DNA from: Montifringilla adamsi
Lineage: Eukaryota > Chordata > Aves > Passeriformes > Passeridae
DNA: 64,000 nucleotides
Reading direction: 5' to 3'
NCBI GenBank assembly: GCA_017590115.1
Contig: JAGGNK010010225.1
Location: 9,474,834-9,538,833, forward strand
Part shown: positions 1 to 14,285 of the stretch, one piece after another
Layout: each line of letters starts with the position of its first letter
Numbering within the stretch: the first letter of the stretch is position 1
Position numbers and translations under genes: made by a program
The notes under the pieces: model-generated
Seen by the model: only the letters and a program-made list of their open reading frames with translations
What the model was told of the DNA's origin: nothing
The model's database searches: none

Positions 1-3000
1 TGTGTTGGCACCTAACAGCTCCACTATAGTTAAGGGTCTGTTGGCATTTCCATTATAAACCTTCCTTTGAGAGGTTTATAACTTGGTGGTTTTACTTTTG
101 CTTCAGGCTCAAATGTGCCATTTTCATGTAAGCACAAATTCTTCTACAGAATCTCATTTAAATCAGTTTGGTCATTATTTATTTTAGAGTGTGTATGTTG
201 GGGAGTGGAAGGGAACACAGTATTTAATTTTGGTTTCAGAAGCTTTTTGGTCAGACTATATAATGAAAGAAAAATGGTGCTTTTTATTTTAATTAGTAGG
301 GACTTAAACCTTCCTTGGATTTGTTGGGAGTTACTAAGCACATGCTTTTTCAGGTTTCTGCCAATGCTCACGTGCAACACATCCACTCCCACTCGTCCAC
401 CCACCCATCTCGCCTGCCCCTGCCCAATGACATGCTTTGAGGAAGCATCTCCAGGCTTCTGGCAGAGAAAGCTTTTTTGGGGAAGTGGATGAAGTAACAT
501 ACAATGGGTGTCCTGTTGAGAGGCCTTAGGCCAACCAGTCCAACCGAGGAAGCAGATGGAGCTTAATTGGAAAAAGACGGGCTGAGTGCAGTTGTCAGTC
601 AAATGTAACCCTATGTGGTTAAGAGTGGCATTTCCTATGGCTCTGCCATTTCTTGTGGGATCTCTGTAAATTACTACTTGGGTGCAGTAATTCTCAGTCT
701 AAAAGTGGCATGAGTTGCCATTTTCCCTTGCTCCTGAATGCTGAACCACAGAGGATTTCAACACTTTTTTTAGTCAGAAATTCTTGCCATATTACTCTAT
801 TATTATGCTAATTAAATTATTGCCACATGAGTAATAGGTATTTATAATGTTTCAGTAGTAATCATAGCAATGAAGTACCACTGTTCTTTTTGCACAGCAA
901 CTTAAGAGTACAAAGAAGGGAAATGGTGTACAGAGAGGTAGAAGGTTTTATTAGACCGAATAATAGAGCTGAAAATAGAAAACAAGTTTCTGACTCAGTT
1001 CTTTCACCACATTACACAAGAAGCAGTAAAGTACAATAGTGTTTCTTGGTTTTTTCTTTTGCTATTGAATTACAAGAAAAAGCTAGTCAATGGAAAACAA
1101 AGTAGGGAGAGAATATGTGGTTTGGCAGCTTCTTGGGTACTCATCCTTTTGGGATCTTTTTATTTCAGGTAATGCATGCAGATTACTGATTGGACAGACA
1201 AGTAATGAAAATGCTTTGTTATATTTTGTCTTCTGTTGTATTAGCAAAAGGTAAAAGGGAAGCATGAGTATAATTATGGCAGCAGATACAAACAGCTTTT
1301 TGCACCATAAAACATTAGATCCCATTGAAGTATTTGAAAGTCTTCTCCATCTTGCTTCCCCCTGTCTAATTCCAGAGGTTAATGAATTCATAGGTCAGGC
1401 ATTCCAAATCTTAAATGTTTTAGGAACAACTAATTTTAAATTTTATTGGTCTGTTTTTAGTTTGTTGGTATTAAGATTTAAAGGCACAGAAGACTAAAAG
1501 TTTAGCATTTATTAAAACCTGCAATTTTCAGCTTTGGAACCTGGAAACAGAAGCTTAAATAAACAGCAAATGTCATAAGACATGTGATTAGTTGATTACT
1601 ATCAAAACATGTTTTAATAACATTTTCCCTGGTATCCCTTTATTGCTAAGAATCAAGAACTATAAGCTATATTCAGTCAAGGCAAAGAAAATCATTAAAA
1701 GTACCTTAATAGAACACATCTATAAAGTCCAATTCAGCACATAACACTTAGACATCTGCTTAAGTCTGTGCAGTTGAATGGGAATTTAGTGCAAGTTGAA
1801 GAGGTGTGTCCTTGGTGTCTGTTAAGTGTCTGTGGTGTAATCTCTCTGTCTTACACTACCGAGCTTTTGTCTTTCAAACTCCAAGGTTGCAAAGCACTGT
1901 GTAGAACTGACATCCTGAGCATGACTTAACTGGACTTTTCATGCAACTATAAGCTAATTCTTTCATTTACTTGGCAATATCCTTCATCACCAACTAAACA
2001 TACAGGATTTTTTTATTTGGTGTCATCTAAGTTCAAGGTTTTATTGTTTGCTATTTCCAGCAGCTAACCTTGTTGATATATTATTTAAACCCTGTTGAAA
2101 TATAACTTAGTACAATGACTTATACTCCTGTCTTGGAAATGGGATCATATTGAGTTAAAATATTTTAGGGTTATTTTCAAAGCACATCTGTAAACATGAC
2201 CTTGAAACAGAACTAAGTATTTAGGCTTTACAAGTTGTTACATCTCATTACTGCTCTGTTTCTCTATCTTCAACACAGCAGTGGCTGACTCACTTTAAAT
2301 TGTGTCCCTCACTTCCTAACCTTCTAATTGAAGCAGAAATAATGTCCATTTTTCTTCTCCCTTCAGCAGTAGGAATACTGCTGTTTCTCATGAGGCCACA
2401 GCTGGGAGTGAGCATTCTTGAGTCTCTATCCCTTTATTCTCTATCGCATCCACACTGGTGATGAAATGAGACACATTTTCTAAATTCAGTGTGTTGCTCT
2501 GGATTTCCAGTGACAAAATAAGTCAATTCTTCTTTCCCATCGAAATCCAGTATTTTGGTGGGAAAGGAGAATTGGAAAAGGTTTATTATATGAGAGTTAC
2601 TTTTCTGTAAGTACATGGCATGGATTGCAGTTTCAAAGGAGTGTTTCTTTTACTGATGAATGGTTTTAGCAAAGAGTTTTAACTGTTCTGAATGCTGGTG
2701 TAAGTTATTGAAACCACTGAAACTTTGCAACTTTGTCAAGAATTAACTGGAACATGCCCCTGTACTGACAGCTCTGACTACCTGCATTTGGTCACCTCTG
2801 TCTGTTGCTTCAATTGGATTGAACTTCCAAAGCTGATGTGTTTTTGGAGGTCAGTACCACCTGAATACCTTAGAACTGTGGAACTAATTTGTACAGACCA
2901 TCATTACGTTGCCTCCCCAGTCAGATACTTCATAGGGAAGCCAAGAAATGTAATTGTTGCAATTAATATGTATTTACTGTGATGATAGAACTCCATAGGT

Positions 3001-5750
3001 TTTATGGATTTAAGTAAACTGCCTGGAAATTAAGCTTTGGGAGGGAAAAAATAAGCTGCAAAAGTCAGAGTTCAGCCATGGAGGCCCTATTTGTTAGTGT
3101 TGGCCATGGGCTTTCACATTTTTCTTTTCCTTAAAAAACAGACAAAAGTAAACGAACTAAAAAAATGGCCAGAAAGTTGTAAATATGCTCCCAAAAATTT
3201 GTATTTTAATTTTCATATATTTGTGAAAACCTCTGAAATTTTTCCCAGTACTTAGGAATTGTTAATATTGGCTCATAACTTACCTGTGTTTTATTGTACA
3301 TGTGCACTATACAAGGATTTTCAAAAGTGTACAAGTGTTTCAAAACTTTCAAAAGTGTTCCTGTTAAGTTCAGTGGGAGATTATTTCAAAAAATAAAATC
3401 TGTGGCTGAAATCTGAAGTCTTACAGGACTAAGACATACAATAAATCTGGTGTATTTAACTGATGATAATTAAAATGCTGTCAACAAATTTAAATAACTG
3501 CTGCTCCTTCCTCCTTATATTGACTCCATGTACAGCTCAGTTAGCAGCAATTTCTTAGTCTGAGCTTCTTAATGAGCAGAAATGTTTCAAAATTAGTTTT
3601 GTGGACTTTTTTCTTGCTTTCCCTGGTACTGTATTATATTTCACATCTCTTATTCACATAGAAATGTAAATAAGTATCTAATTACAGTTCTTCGCTTAGT
3701 ACTAAGCCCAATACTTGCCATAAGGTTTGTCATAAAGATTTCTTTTCTCTGCTTTGCCATGACCTTAATTTGACCTAAAATTTCTATAGGGATTGCAATG
3801 GCTTAGGCTCAGAAGAGTCCTTGTCTGTCATTTGGTGGCTGCTTGATGTGTGTGTGTTTTGCATGACATCACAGTGTCTGTACTATCAGTTTCTAACAAA
3901 GACAGAACTAGTTCCACATGTTTTAATGGACTTTGCACTAATCTGCTTCCCTATACTCAGTGGAGTGGCAGAGGCATCTAAAGACACGGTGTTCCTCTTT
4001 TTAAACAATACACGCTGGAAATTCAGTAGGTTTAAGATATCACTGTCTGTTTCATTAGAAATCAATTTAAAATACTAATCATGATTCATGTTCCCTCATT
4101 CTTTCCACATTTAGGGTGTTACCTGGTTTGGAATAGCCAGTCTCAAACTGGCTCAAACTGTCTCAAACACTATCCGCATTTTTAAAGGAATAAGAAGTCT
4201 TGGCAGACACTGGAACAATTAATTAGCTTTTTCAGCCAAGTCAGGTTAGGAAAGTATTTTGTGGGGAGGGGGCCGGGAGGAGGGGAATACAAATCCTGGT
4301 TTCAAGTTTGACTTCTATTAACTCTTTAGGAATGGTAGTCAGACTTCTTGCTAAGCACAGTACTCTCCGTTTCTGACTAACATGAAATTTGTTTAAGAGA
4401 AAAGTTTCTAATATACAGGACAAATATGCTTTATTAGAAGGAGTTGCCTGGCACGAGGTGGAAAGTGATAAATCTAAATCATGATGGATTTAAAAATCTC
4501 TGAGGTGAAATAAGCATTGGAATATGTACTAAAGAAGTCTAACCTCCTCTAGTATGTGTGTTTAGAAAAGAACGAGGAAGTTGGCATCTGAGGCACAGGA
4601 TGATGATATCTTCCTGTTGAGTTAGAATAAAATATTTCCGTGCTGGACTTGCTCACCACATTCAACATTTTGACTTATCCACGGATGCTTGGTTAATATT
4701 TAATTTCCAGCTCCATAGCTTTGTTTATTTTCATACCAAAAACAGAACAAGTACTAAACATCAAATTTTAATTACCTGTACGTCCTTCCATTCCGGAAAT
4801 GTTTTGTTTGAAATATTGGAGCTGTCACACAGTCTGCTTTTTCACAATTCTGTGTATGTTCTGGTGCCAGTGGATCAATTTATAGCAAAGAATTTTCAAC
4901 GCAGTTGCTTTTAAAAGTTGGCTGCCCTTGTTCTGAAGGCTGTTTGTTTGTTTGTTTCAATTGTCCTTTATGGAGTAAACTACTAGTAGTTTAGACTGGA
5001 AACTGTAAAGTTAAACTTTTTGGAATCGTTACTGCCCCAAGTGGGAATATAAACCATATTGAACAAAATTTATTTAGCCTATTAAAAAGTCAGCCTAAAA
5101 CTACATTTAATTAGTTTACACTATTACATCACTTCTAGTGGGGAGTAGAACTTAGGCAGAGTAAAAGGAGCTCTATCAGGTGAGCTGACTGTGGCCCATA
5201 TGGGGCTTTAAGATAATGATGAGTTTAAATTTCCTCTTAGAGCTAAGTGAGAATAAAACTGGAGGCAATAAATACTCTTGGCCAAAGCCATTAAATGAAA
5301 AAGCTGGGAATTCTCCAGCTCTTGACTTAAATTGTTTGTTTATCAGCTGGCGCCTAGTCTGGAGTCAAGAGCTGGAGATTTCTATCTGTGACAGAACTTT
5401 GAAACTCTTGCAGGACACTTTCATTTTAACTTAAGGTAACTTGAGTTTATAGCTTTGGCTTTAAAGATTACTAATGATTTACTCATTTCCTTACCATTTA
5501 ACCAGAGAGGACTTTTTCCCAGGAAGGGATCTGTGTTTATTTAGGGCCTTTGTCTGCGGAGGGATTAAAAGGCAGCCCACCAGCATTGTGAACTTGATGG
5601 TAATAAAAGGTCACCAACACACACCATAAAAACCTTCTTACTATGGAATTAATTATACAGTGTAATTTTACAAAGCATTTCAGTAACCCTTCTTTTAGAC
5701 TTCTGCTGTATTTGATTTTTCCCCAAGCAGGGAAAACTTCAACTTTAGGC
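1..5750. other. Intron stretch, nothing recognised
   Basis: AT-rich unique sequence. No repeat family, RNA gene or exon was recognised. A small run of three related CTCAAACTG-like units at about 4139-4167 is the only local repetition noted. Confidence 0.6.
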
Positions 5751-5899
5751 ATTTATTGTGTGAATTAGACCCTGTGTGTATGTGTGCAACTCTTTACGGT
5801 GTAATATACTCATCAGCAAGTTCAACTCACAACTGAAATCAATTGTAAAATTCCAGCTGAAGTTGGATCTCGACATGCGAACTTTGAAACTTAAAATAC

Positions 5900-6310
5900 T
5901 GTGCACTGGGAGCAACAGAATGAAAAAAAAAAAACAACTTGTTAGCCAAGAGATGCAAATTATTAACTTAAACATTGTTGCTATGTTTGGCATTTTTATA
6001 GAATATTGCATATTTTCCAAGCCATTAAACACTGTTGAAAGCATCCTGTTATTTTTTTGAAGCCACCAGGTGGCATTGCAGCCCAGCCTGCTCAAAATTG
6101 ACAATTTGTAATTTATAAAGATTTGTATGGAAGGCATTTCCTCCCTTCACCCCATTAATATGCCATAACTGTTAGGGCTTAATTTATAATATCTTATCAT
6201 GATGTTTAATATTCCTAAAAGCCAGATTGATTTAATGCTAGATTTTTATATATTTTTTGCAACAATAAAAGTATTATAGATATCATGTCAGGATATCAAC
6301 AAAACATGTT
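5900..6310. promoter_or_regulatory. Candidate conserved element around the 6063 CTCF-like site
   Basis: A non-repetitive AT-rich block with a perfect POU octamer ATGCAAAT (5953-5960), the CTCF-like core at 6063, and TAATTT/ATTAAT homeodomain-type words on both sides. The conservation claim is inference from motif density only. Confidence 0.3.
6063..6077 (+). promoter_or_regulatory. Candidate CTCF site CCACCAGGTGGCATT
   Basis: The sequence matches the CTCF core CCASYAGRKGGCRSY at all but one position, reading on the + strand. It lies in a non-repetitive block with a perfect octamer ATGCAAAT about 100 bases upstream (5953-5960). It also contains an E-box, CAGGTG. Motif match only; binding is not shown. 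Confidence 0.5.
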
Positions 6311-6319
6311 TTGCTTTGG

Positions 6320-9300
6320 TAACATGATAGCAATAGAATTATGTTCCTATTTAATGAATTATCTTAAGTTCATTCATCCACAGTGAAGGTCATAATTTCT
6401 GAAAAGCTGTGGAATGGACAGGCATAGAAGAACACATAGAATAATCTATGTGGTTTTCTGTATCCAGAGCAAAGATATCTTGTTGTATTCTGGACAGAGA
6501 TGAAAAAGTACAATTATGAAGTTGTTTTTTTTTTCCTCTTTTGCCTTAAAAAGATATCCGTCCTCCATTTCCCATTATCAATTTTGAATTACCCATTTAA
6601 TCTCATTCTCTTATAAATGGACAAAAAAAAACCCTTGAAATTCATATTTCACCAATTAAATTAAATAGCTATTAACATGTATCATGTATCCTGTTTGACA
6701 AATTTAGTACAGCAACATTGTCAAGTCCATAATAAATCTCTAGTTTGATTAAGGAGTATTTTCTCCCCAATTTTGTATTTTTTTGATATATACTTTTATG
6801 CTTTCTCCTGAAAGGTATGAATGTAAAGTGCTAATGCAGTAATTTATCCACAGTTTTATTTATCCACTAAGTGCCAGTCCTCTTGAGCTGGTGCCCTTTT
6901 TCTTAGGCCATTAAATGGGCATAACCCATTTTAAGGAATGTATATGTTTTCAAAGTAAGTGTCTCTGACCTCCCACCTCGTCGAAATCCGAACATATATG
7001 TTTTGCTGTAGTCTGAGTATCTGAGACGCAGCATAACAGTGATACTAAAAATTCAGATGCTAAGGGAATAAGCAAAACCCCATGTGGTAATTTAGGTAAT
7101 GCTCTCGGTAAATCATACTTTAACTCTGATTTCTTCACTAAGAAATGTAGTAGAATAGGTAATTGAGGCTTTTGACCCTGGATGCTAAACTTTTAAACTT
7201 GATACAACAGTCTGCCTCTAAGCTTTGTTGTATACTGATATTGCTACTTAACATCAAAAAGCTGTGGTAGTTTGCCTTTATAGATTGTGCCTGTGTTCTG
7301 GAATTGCCTCCTGCTGTCCTTGAACTGTTTCTTAGTTTAACGTGTCAGATTTTCTCATCAAAGCTTTTAAGCATGATGTTTAGTTAACACTTGTTCTATC
7401 CAATCTGATACAGTACACTAGTTTGGAATAGAACTGTTATTTTCATTACCAAACACGATAGCTTGACAGGCCTCTTTCCTGGCACATCATGGGTTTTTCT
7501 GTAATGATATGCACATGCAGATTTTACATCGCATGTAATCTTTGTATTTGCCCAGTTCGCAGTCATTGCTCTAGGACTAGAGTAAACGACTGGTTTTTGC
7601 CAAGATTCCTGAAATAAACGGGCCTCATTAAAAATAATGGTTGCTGAGGAAAGAATCTCTGTAAGTTGAAGCAATTTGCTTTTAGACCTGTTTCACCATA
7701 ACAGAGCTTTGATTCCCTGCCTATGGTTCAGTTCGGTGTGACACCACTTCTGCTGAGAGCTGCTATAGGATTCACAGCATGTAAATGAAAACAAGGATAT
7801 CTGGACAAAGGAAAAAACATGTAGAATAATTAGTATCCTTTTAAGATTTAATTCATCTCTTGAGGTAGCTAGATAAAAATTGGGGAATGGGGGAAGAAAG
7901 GATAAGAACACAGTAATAAAATGTCTTTTAATGACTTCAGAAAACAAAAATTCCCTTAGACTTTTCATTTGGCATGAGTAATGTGTATATGTGTATACCT
8001 AGTGTGTCAAAACCATGGCACTGTTGTGTATTGCTTTACCTGTTTTAAAACTGTTTTGAGAAACTTACTTTTCAAAGTAGCAAATTCAATACAAGTATAT
8101 AATGGGAGTGTTCAATTACTATAATCACTTACAGGCACCATCATTTTAGACTGTCTAGATTTTATAGTATTTGTATTCTCACTGCTTTAAACTTCATAAG
8201 AGTTATTTCCTACATAGACACTTCTATTATTTTTGTCCTTCTGTTTGTGAACAGCTTTAGCTTCAGTCAGTAAAAATAGAAATGCTTAAATATGTAGCAC
8301 ATGGTCTTTAGAAAATTTGAAAAATGTTTGGCTGCTTTATTGTCAAAAATTTGGGGTTTTAAGGTATATCTACATGTGTAGAAAGGATGTGCATATGTTC
8401 CTAGTAATATTTGGTTTTAATATGAAGTTTCAAAAGGTACAGAAAGACCTTTTCATAAGGAGGAAGAATGTCTGTGTGTTCCAAAAAAGTCTCAGATTTG
8501 TAGCAGATGTATTGGATGTACTACTAAAATAAAAGCAAAATTCAATTTTATTTCATTGAAAAAAAACCAACACTAGTTAGTGGCAAAATAAAGATACCAC
8601 ACTAATGATAAACACATGAAGCTTCTAACCTGTGGTTTGTACTCCAGCTCATACCTGCTTGGAAGTAAATATAGAGGAAGAAATTTAAGCTGCGTTTTTA
8701 GGAAACATCCTCAATCTTTAAAGTACATGCCTTGAAGCACTATATTTAGCATTTTCTGAGATTAGAGAATTACCATTTTAAAACTTGGGTGTGAATTAAA
8801 TAAGGAGATTATGAGGTATAATGAAGCAGGACTGAGAACAGGTCAGAGCATTGTGGGAAGAACAAGAAGTGTGGGAACTTCTCAAAGGTCAGTTCTGTTA
8901 CTCATTTCAGAAGTCTTTGTCCTGTTGTTATACCTATACCTTTGCTCAGGGCTGTGCCTGGCCAGATGCAGTGTGACAAGTTTGCAGAACTTCTTCCTGC
9001 ATGGACACTGAATAACTGATAAGAAAAGCTCTTCTGTGGGGAAGTGGGGTGTAGGCTGAAGCATTTGTGGAAAAAGTGGTTGCAATGTTGAACAGTGAGG
9101 GAAACACTGCTATTGGAGTATTCCAGAGCAACAGGAATATAAAATCCTAATTCTTTCATGGTCTTCTTGTGGCCCACCTCAATGGACAAGAAGGAAAAAA
9201 GTGAAGGTGTCAGACAAGGTTTTTTATGTGTGTGTTTTGTTGTCTGTTTCAGATTATTACTCTATTTAAAAAGCTGAAAAAACCCTGACTTGTTAGAGCA

Positions 9301-11760
9301 ACAGGTGAGGGATTTCCTCTAATGGAGGAATAATACACATCCTGGAAGAGCATGCATTTCTGCTCTCTACTGGTTTGTGAACAATGTGGCTGATACAAAT
9401 GCTTTGGATATTTTTGTTTGTTTGTTTTCTTAAAAATAAAGTACCTGTTAAATAAGGTGACAGCCAGTAAGCTGAAAACAGTCTTGAATTTTTAAATACA
9501 TCATTGCTTGTTTCTACTTTGACTCTTTTAATGACTTCAGAAATAATGTTTAAAGCAAGTTATAGTGTACATAAACTGTTTAAAGTTCTTGCCTATGGAC
9601 TATATACTTTTCAGGAGCTAGTAGATAGGGCATGCTAAATAGCATGCATGTGCACATTTATATCTATGTTCTTTTCTCTTATCTTACAGTGCCCTACCTT
9701 ATATGTCAGAAATGGCCCAATAAAATGAACAACAAAATGCGTAAAATTTCCTTACAACAACAAGAACCTAAAATAACCATTTTATAATGCCAATGAGGTA
9801 GCTGACTGTGTGTGTTATTGGCTAATAAGATATTCTCTCATGTGTTTACTGCATTCAACCTTCAACACAAATATGTATTGAAGCCATAAAATGACAATAA
9901 TTGTAGTAGCATACACCTTATGTTCCTGCTGAATTATTTCTATTGCATTAATGATTCTGTAGTGAAATAATTTTCTTGCTACTATATGTTGCTACTATAA
10001 AAATTTTATAGAAAGGAGAATGAATAGATCTTCAGTTTGTCAGTAACAACTTTGGGATCTCAAATTTTGTATCTGTGTAAAATAATTTAATGGTTAAAAG
10101 TTGAAGCACTACGAGGTCTCAAAAGACTGAGACAACTTTGAAATAATTTATATATTAATAATACTTATATTTATAATGTATAGTATTATACAAAACTCAG
10201 ATTAATAGGATAGGACAATGGAAAAAATACTTGTCACCATTTTTTTGCAAAAATGGCATTCTTTGTCAGTTCCACAAAGTGTATTGAATGAGAGTGATTG
10301 TGCTTTAAATATAGCGGAAACCCTTCATGTTTTTTAGTAGTGTCAGCTTTTATAATATTTTAGATAAAATATCATTTCTTTTTAGCTTAAAAAATATTTT
10401 TATTTGTATTGCTAGACTGTAGGAAACTTGTTATTTTGATGGTTTTGAAGAAAAATTAACCAGCATTTGCATCTCACATATCAGATGAAATCACACTGCC
10501 ACAGAATTAGATTTTATTATTTAATATTTAACAATTTTCCTTATGTTTTTTCTAGGCTGTCTCACCTCACTGTAGAATGTGTCTATGTTTGTCTGTTAAC
10601 TTTGTTTTTCTTTTGAGTCACACACACGTGTCCTGTATTATGAAAATAAGCTGTATCTGTTGAAGACCAATAGAGTAAGAGTAATCTTCAGGAGGAGTAC
10701 CAAAGAGTAGGAGTAACCAGTACTTTCTCTCAGTTGCTGTCTTCTAGTTCCTTCCCACACACACCTTGGATAGAGCTGTAAATACTGAATGACACTGAGC
10801 TACTGAACTGTGTGGTTTTCTTCTAACAGCCCAACTTGAATGTCTGGGGCCATGGATGTGTATGGTGAAAAAAAATGAGGATGGAAAGGTATGTGCTTCC
10901 CAGTAAAAGTGAGTAGGCAAGTAAGGTGTTGGAGATTGTTTTGGAGGAAGAACATCCTCTGAAGGCAGGAAGCCAAAAACTGGGGAGAAATAGGACTGTC
11001 CTTAGCTTCAAATCTGCAGGATTCAAATCTCATCACATTTCTTGAGGAGCAAGCAGTACTCAGCTTTTATGGGGCAAATTTTTTTCAAGTGAGAGCAGTG
11101 TGCTGAAGATGCCACTTTTCATCCCATGGTTTTCTTCATGTAGTCTCTGAAGTATGCAGCTCTTCTAGAGAGGCATGCTCTGAAGAAGGATATCTAAGTA
11201 GAAAATACTGTAATGAGTATTAGGGGAAGAGTGTGACACTGCTGGATTGTGGACTGCCAAAAAAGCCCAAATCCTGAAGTGTCTTCCATGCAGGTATGGT
11301 GGTCCAGAGTTACTAACTGGAACCAGGAAGGCAGTCACAGGGGAGAGAGGGAACTCTGCATATGGGTGCTTACTTGGAGAGCTCTCTGCTGAGGAACTCC
11401 CAAGTGCCAGGGTTTCATGTCTCTCACCAAATGAAGGATGGGAAGTTTTTGCATGTTGTTTTTCTGGGAGGAGTTTGTCTGAATGAGATATTATGCCATA
11501 AAGGAATAGCTTTGTTAATGACTACATACCTGTTGGATAAGAATATGATCACCTCAGGGCTTAGCCATGGGCACAAACAACCTGAGAAAACATTGCAGAA
11601 AACTAGAAAATCTAGAAAGCGCTGTTCATTAGCACATCCCATATGGCTTCTTGCATGCCAAGGCTGTTCTGAAATCCAGTCTGTCCAAGGGGGATGTTTC
11701 TGTCACTCATTGAGAAGGAAATACCAGCATCCTGGTGTCTCATTTTCTGAGAATCCCTGG
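6320..11760. other. Intron stretch, nothing firm
   Basis: AT-rich unique sequence. The part 7380-7640 has some CpG and mixed composition and could be a weakly conserved element, but no distinct motif cluster was found. A small inverted repeat lies at 9630-9647. Confidence 0.55.
9630..9647. repeat. Short inverted repeat GCATGCTA-aa-TAGCATGC
   Basis: Two exact 8-base arms separated by AA. It is too short to infer a role. Confidence 0.8.
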
Positions 11761-11769
11761 TTTATAGGA

Positions 11770-11930
11770 ATGTCTGGAGGTCCTCTAGTCCTCCCCCTTG
11801 AAGAAAGACTGTAGCCAAGATTGTATGATTTAGGCTGTGGCTTTCTTATTGCATGTCTTGAAAATATTCAAGGGTGGAGATTCTACCACCCTTGTCTGGT
11901 TAACCAGCTTCAGTGACAAACTCTGTTCCC
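11770..11930 (-). mobile_element. Old, diverged CR1 remnant, antisense
   Basis: The + strand reads tctggaggtcctctagtcc, then attcaagggtggagattcta, then ggttaaccagcttcagtgac. These correspond to the antisense CR1 distal region (in younger copies: a rule of type ggagattctacaacc, then ggcaacctgttccagtgc). The tail itself is not recognisable. Divergence is clearly higher than in the other copies. Confidence 0.6.
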
Positions 11931-14249
11931 AGCAGAGAGGTTTTGTAGCCAGCATGCAGAGGTCAGATAGAGATGCCAGAGTTATATCTCAGAATTGTAG
12001 GGGAAAGAAGAATGAAAACTCTGTAGATACACTTTTTTAGTCAGTCCTGATATTTTTGAGGTGTGACATATATAAAAATTCTGTGTCTTGTTTCATAAAC
12101 ACTACACTCTAGACGTATTATTGGAATTTTAAACATAGCAGTTCTGAGTCTCAGAATTAGTCTTAAAATATGAAGCATTGCCAGTGATCCAAAGATATAT
12201 GTAGCTAGATATATGATTTTAATTTTCAAAGTAGGCTTTCCATGTCAAGTTGTGTTTGGGATCCAGAATTTGGACAAATTGATACCTGATCCTGTAATTT
12301 CTTTGATCATCTGCTTCTCACTGCATGGATTCAGCCACAAATATAGTGGCTTGTCTATTTGGCTAGATACTGCCAAAGCCAGAGAAAAATAAATAGGCAA
12401 TATAATTATTTTTCTGGCTCTGGCAGCCTGCAATGAACTGTTGACATGTTTAGTCAATCACCTCGTCACCTTTCTCTGAAAGTCGAAAAAGTATATGATC
12501 AGAACATCCACGGCAAACCCATGACAGAGCATTTGTTGTGTGGATCTTTCATGGCCTGACCACATGAAACCTTTTTCTTTCAGATGGGTCATTTCATCAC
12601 AAGGAAAAAAAAGCTTCTATTCTTCTTCAATCAGTTTTTTTGCGTGTGTGCGCTGGCATTAATAAGTCTTGGGAATTCCTTAGTAGTGGAAGCCTAGTAA
12701 TTATCTCTTTGCTGTCAAAGAGCTAGTCTAGTTGATGCTTGGTTTTTGCAATGTCTAGTGTCAAGGTTCCATACCAGTAATTAGTACCAACACTTCCCAC
12801 ATTCTTAATTTATGGCACTGTGACCACATTTTTACATATGTTGAGGGATATTTCAGTAACCCTCTTAACATGAATATATGAAGAAATATACACTGTTATC
12901 ACTCCCTAGAAATTTAGTTTTCTGCATTTTTGTTTTTTGCTCTCTGTCAGCAAGTGTAATTGCACCAAATTGTGTTAATTCTGCATTGCTTTTCATTGTA
13001 AATGACGTTTAAAAGAAGCGTGCTTGACATCCTGCCAATATCATGTGGAAGTGCAAAATTACTTCTGTCGAAGATGCTTTTCAGTGTTAGAAGGTACTAG
13101 GTGGGCAGATAAAATTAAATCATTGGCCTGGAGGTCTGCTGGAATGCAAGTTATTGATACTGAGCATTTGACCTTAAGGTATTCTAGGAATGGATGAACA
13201 AAGAAATAACTTTTTTTCATGAACTGGAGAATAATTAATCATTGAAATATGGATAAAAATACTAATTTAGAAAATTCTCTGTGTGAACACTTCTAGTAGG
13301 GTCTCAGAAATTAGTTTCTGGTGATTTCTGACTGAACTAGAGCAAGATTATTTTAAGAACTTCTTTTGGAAAGTGTGTAGCAGGAACAGCGTCTGCAGCA
13401 CACGTGGTTGTGTTATCATTCCGGTCAGTACCAACGTGTTTTGCTACAGGTCAGATAGTCAAGCCCTTTTCTGACTATGAGCAATACATGGGGCATAAGA
13501 ACTGTAAATGCTTAGGCCTAAAAGTCCTCTATATGTAACTGAGCTGTTTCTGCTTTGCTTTTAAAGCAAGCAGGAAGTACAATAACTGTCTTTACTTGAA
13601 CTTTGCTTAGTTTATAAGGGATTATTTTTATTTGTGTATGAGGAAAACCACACAATCTATTCTATCTTGGAATCCATTGTAGTTGGGTGACTTCCTATTA
13701 TTTTCTTTTTTTTTTTCACCAGATTGAAATCCAGTAACTGCCCTACAGTTTCAATAATTTGCATACATATATCTACTTTTGTTCAGTGGTAGATGATATT
13801 TGTTAAGAGGCTGTATTTATCAGTGGAAGAGAATGTCTCTTGGATAGTTAAATCCTTAACCAGGAATAGCTCCAGAAAAAAAATTGTAAAGATGGTGAAA
13901 TCACTGTAGGTCAAGTGGGGTACTAGTGGGAGAAGAATAGGCATGTTTTCTCTCAGTCTACTATCACTACTACATAATTTTGAAGTGCATTTGGGTGTTG
14001 ATTGGAGCTTCTGCGTGGTGCTGTGTGGTGGGGATTTTTTTTTCTGTGACCTTCTTTGCCACCACCTGTGCTCTATGACATGGGAATTCTGGCCTGATTT
14101 GTGTCTGCAGTGTGTTACCACCGTGTGTCCAAATCCCAGCAAACTGGCAGACTTCTCACACATTGGGTGTACATGTTCTAATTCCAGAAATGTGGAAGGA
14201 TATGATAGCTCTGACAGTGTCATTCACTTGTGTCCTCCTCAGCACTCAT

Positions 14250-14285
14250 GCCATGGATAATGCCATGGATATTGCCATGGATATT
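14250..14285. repeat. Three 12-bp repeats of GCCATGGATATT
   Basis: GCCATGGATAAT, GCCATGGATATT and GCCATGGATATT follow head to tail at 14250-14285. Each unit contains an NcoI-type CCATGG palindrome. Small minisatellite-like array. Confidence 0.93.

Noticed and set aside
11247..11814. Overlapping + strand open frames of 79 and 150 residues as a possible coding gene.
   Set aside because: No family resemblance, and the 3' end runs into an antisense CR1 remnant. Treated as chance frames.
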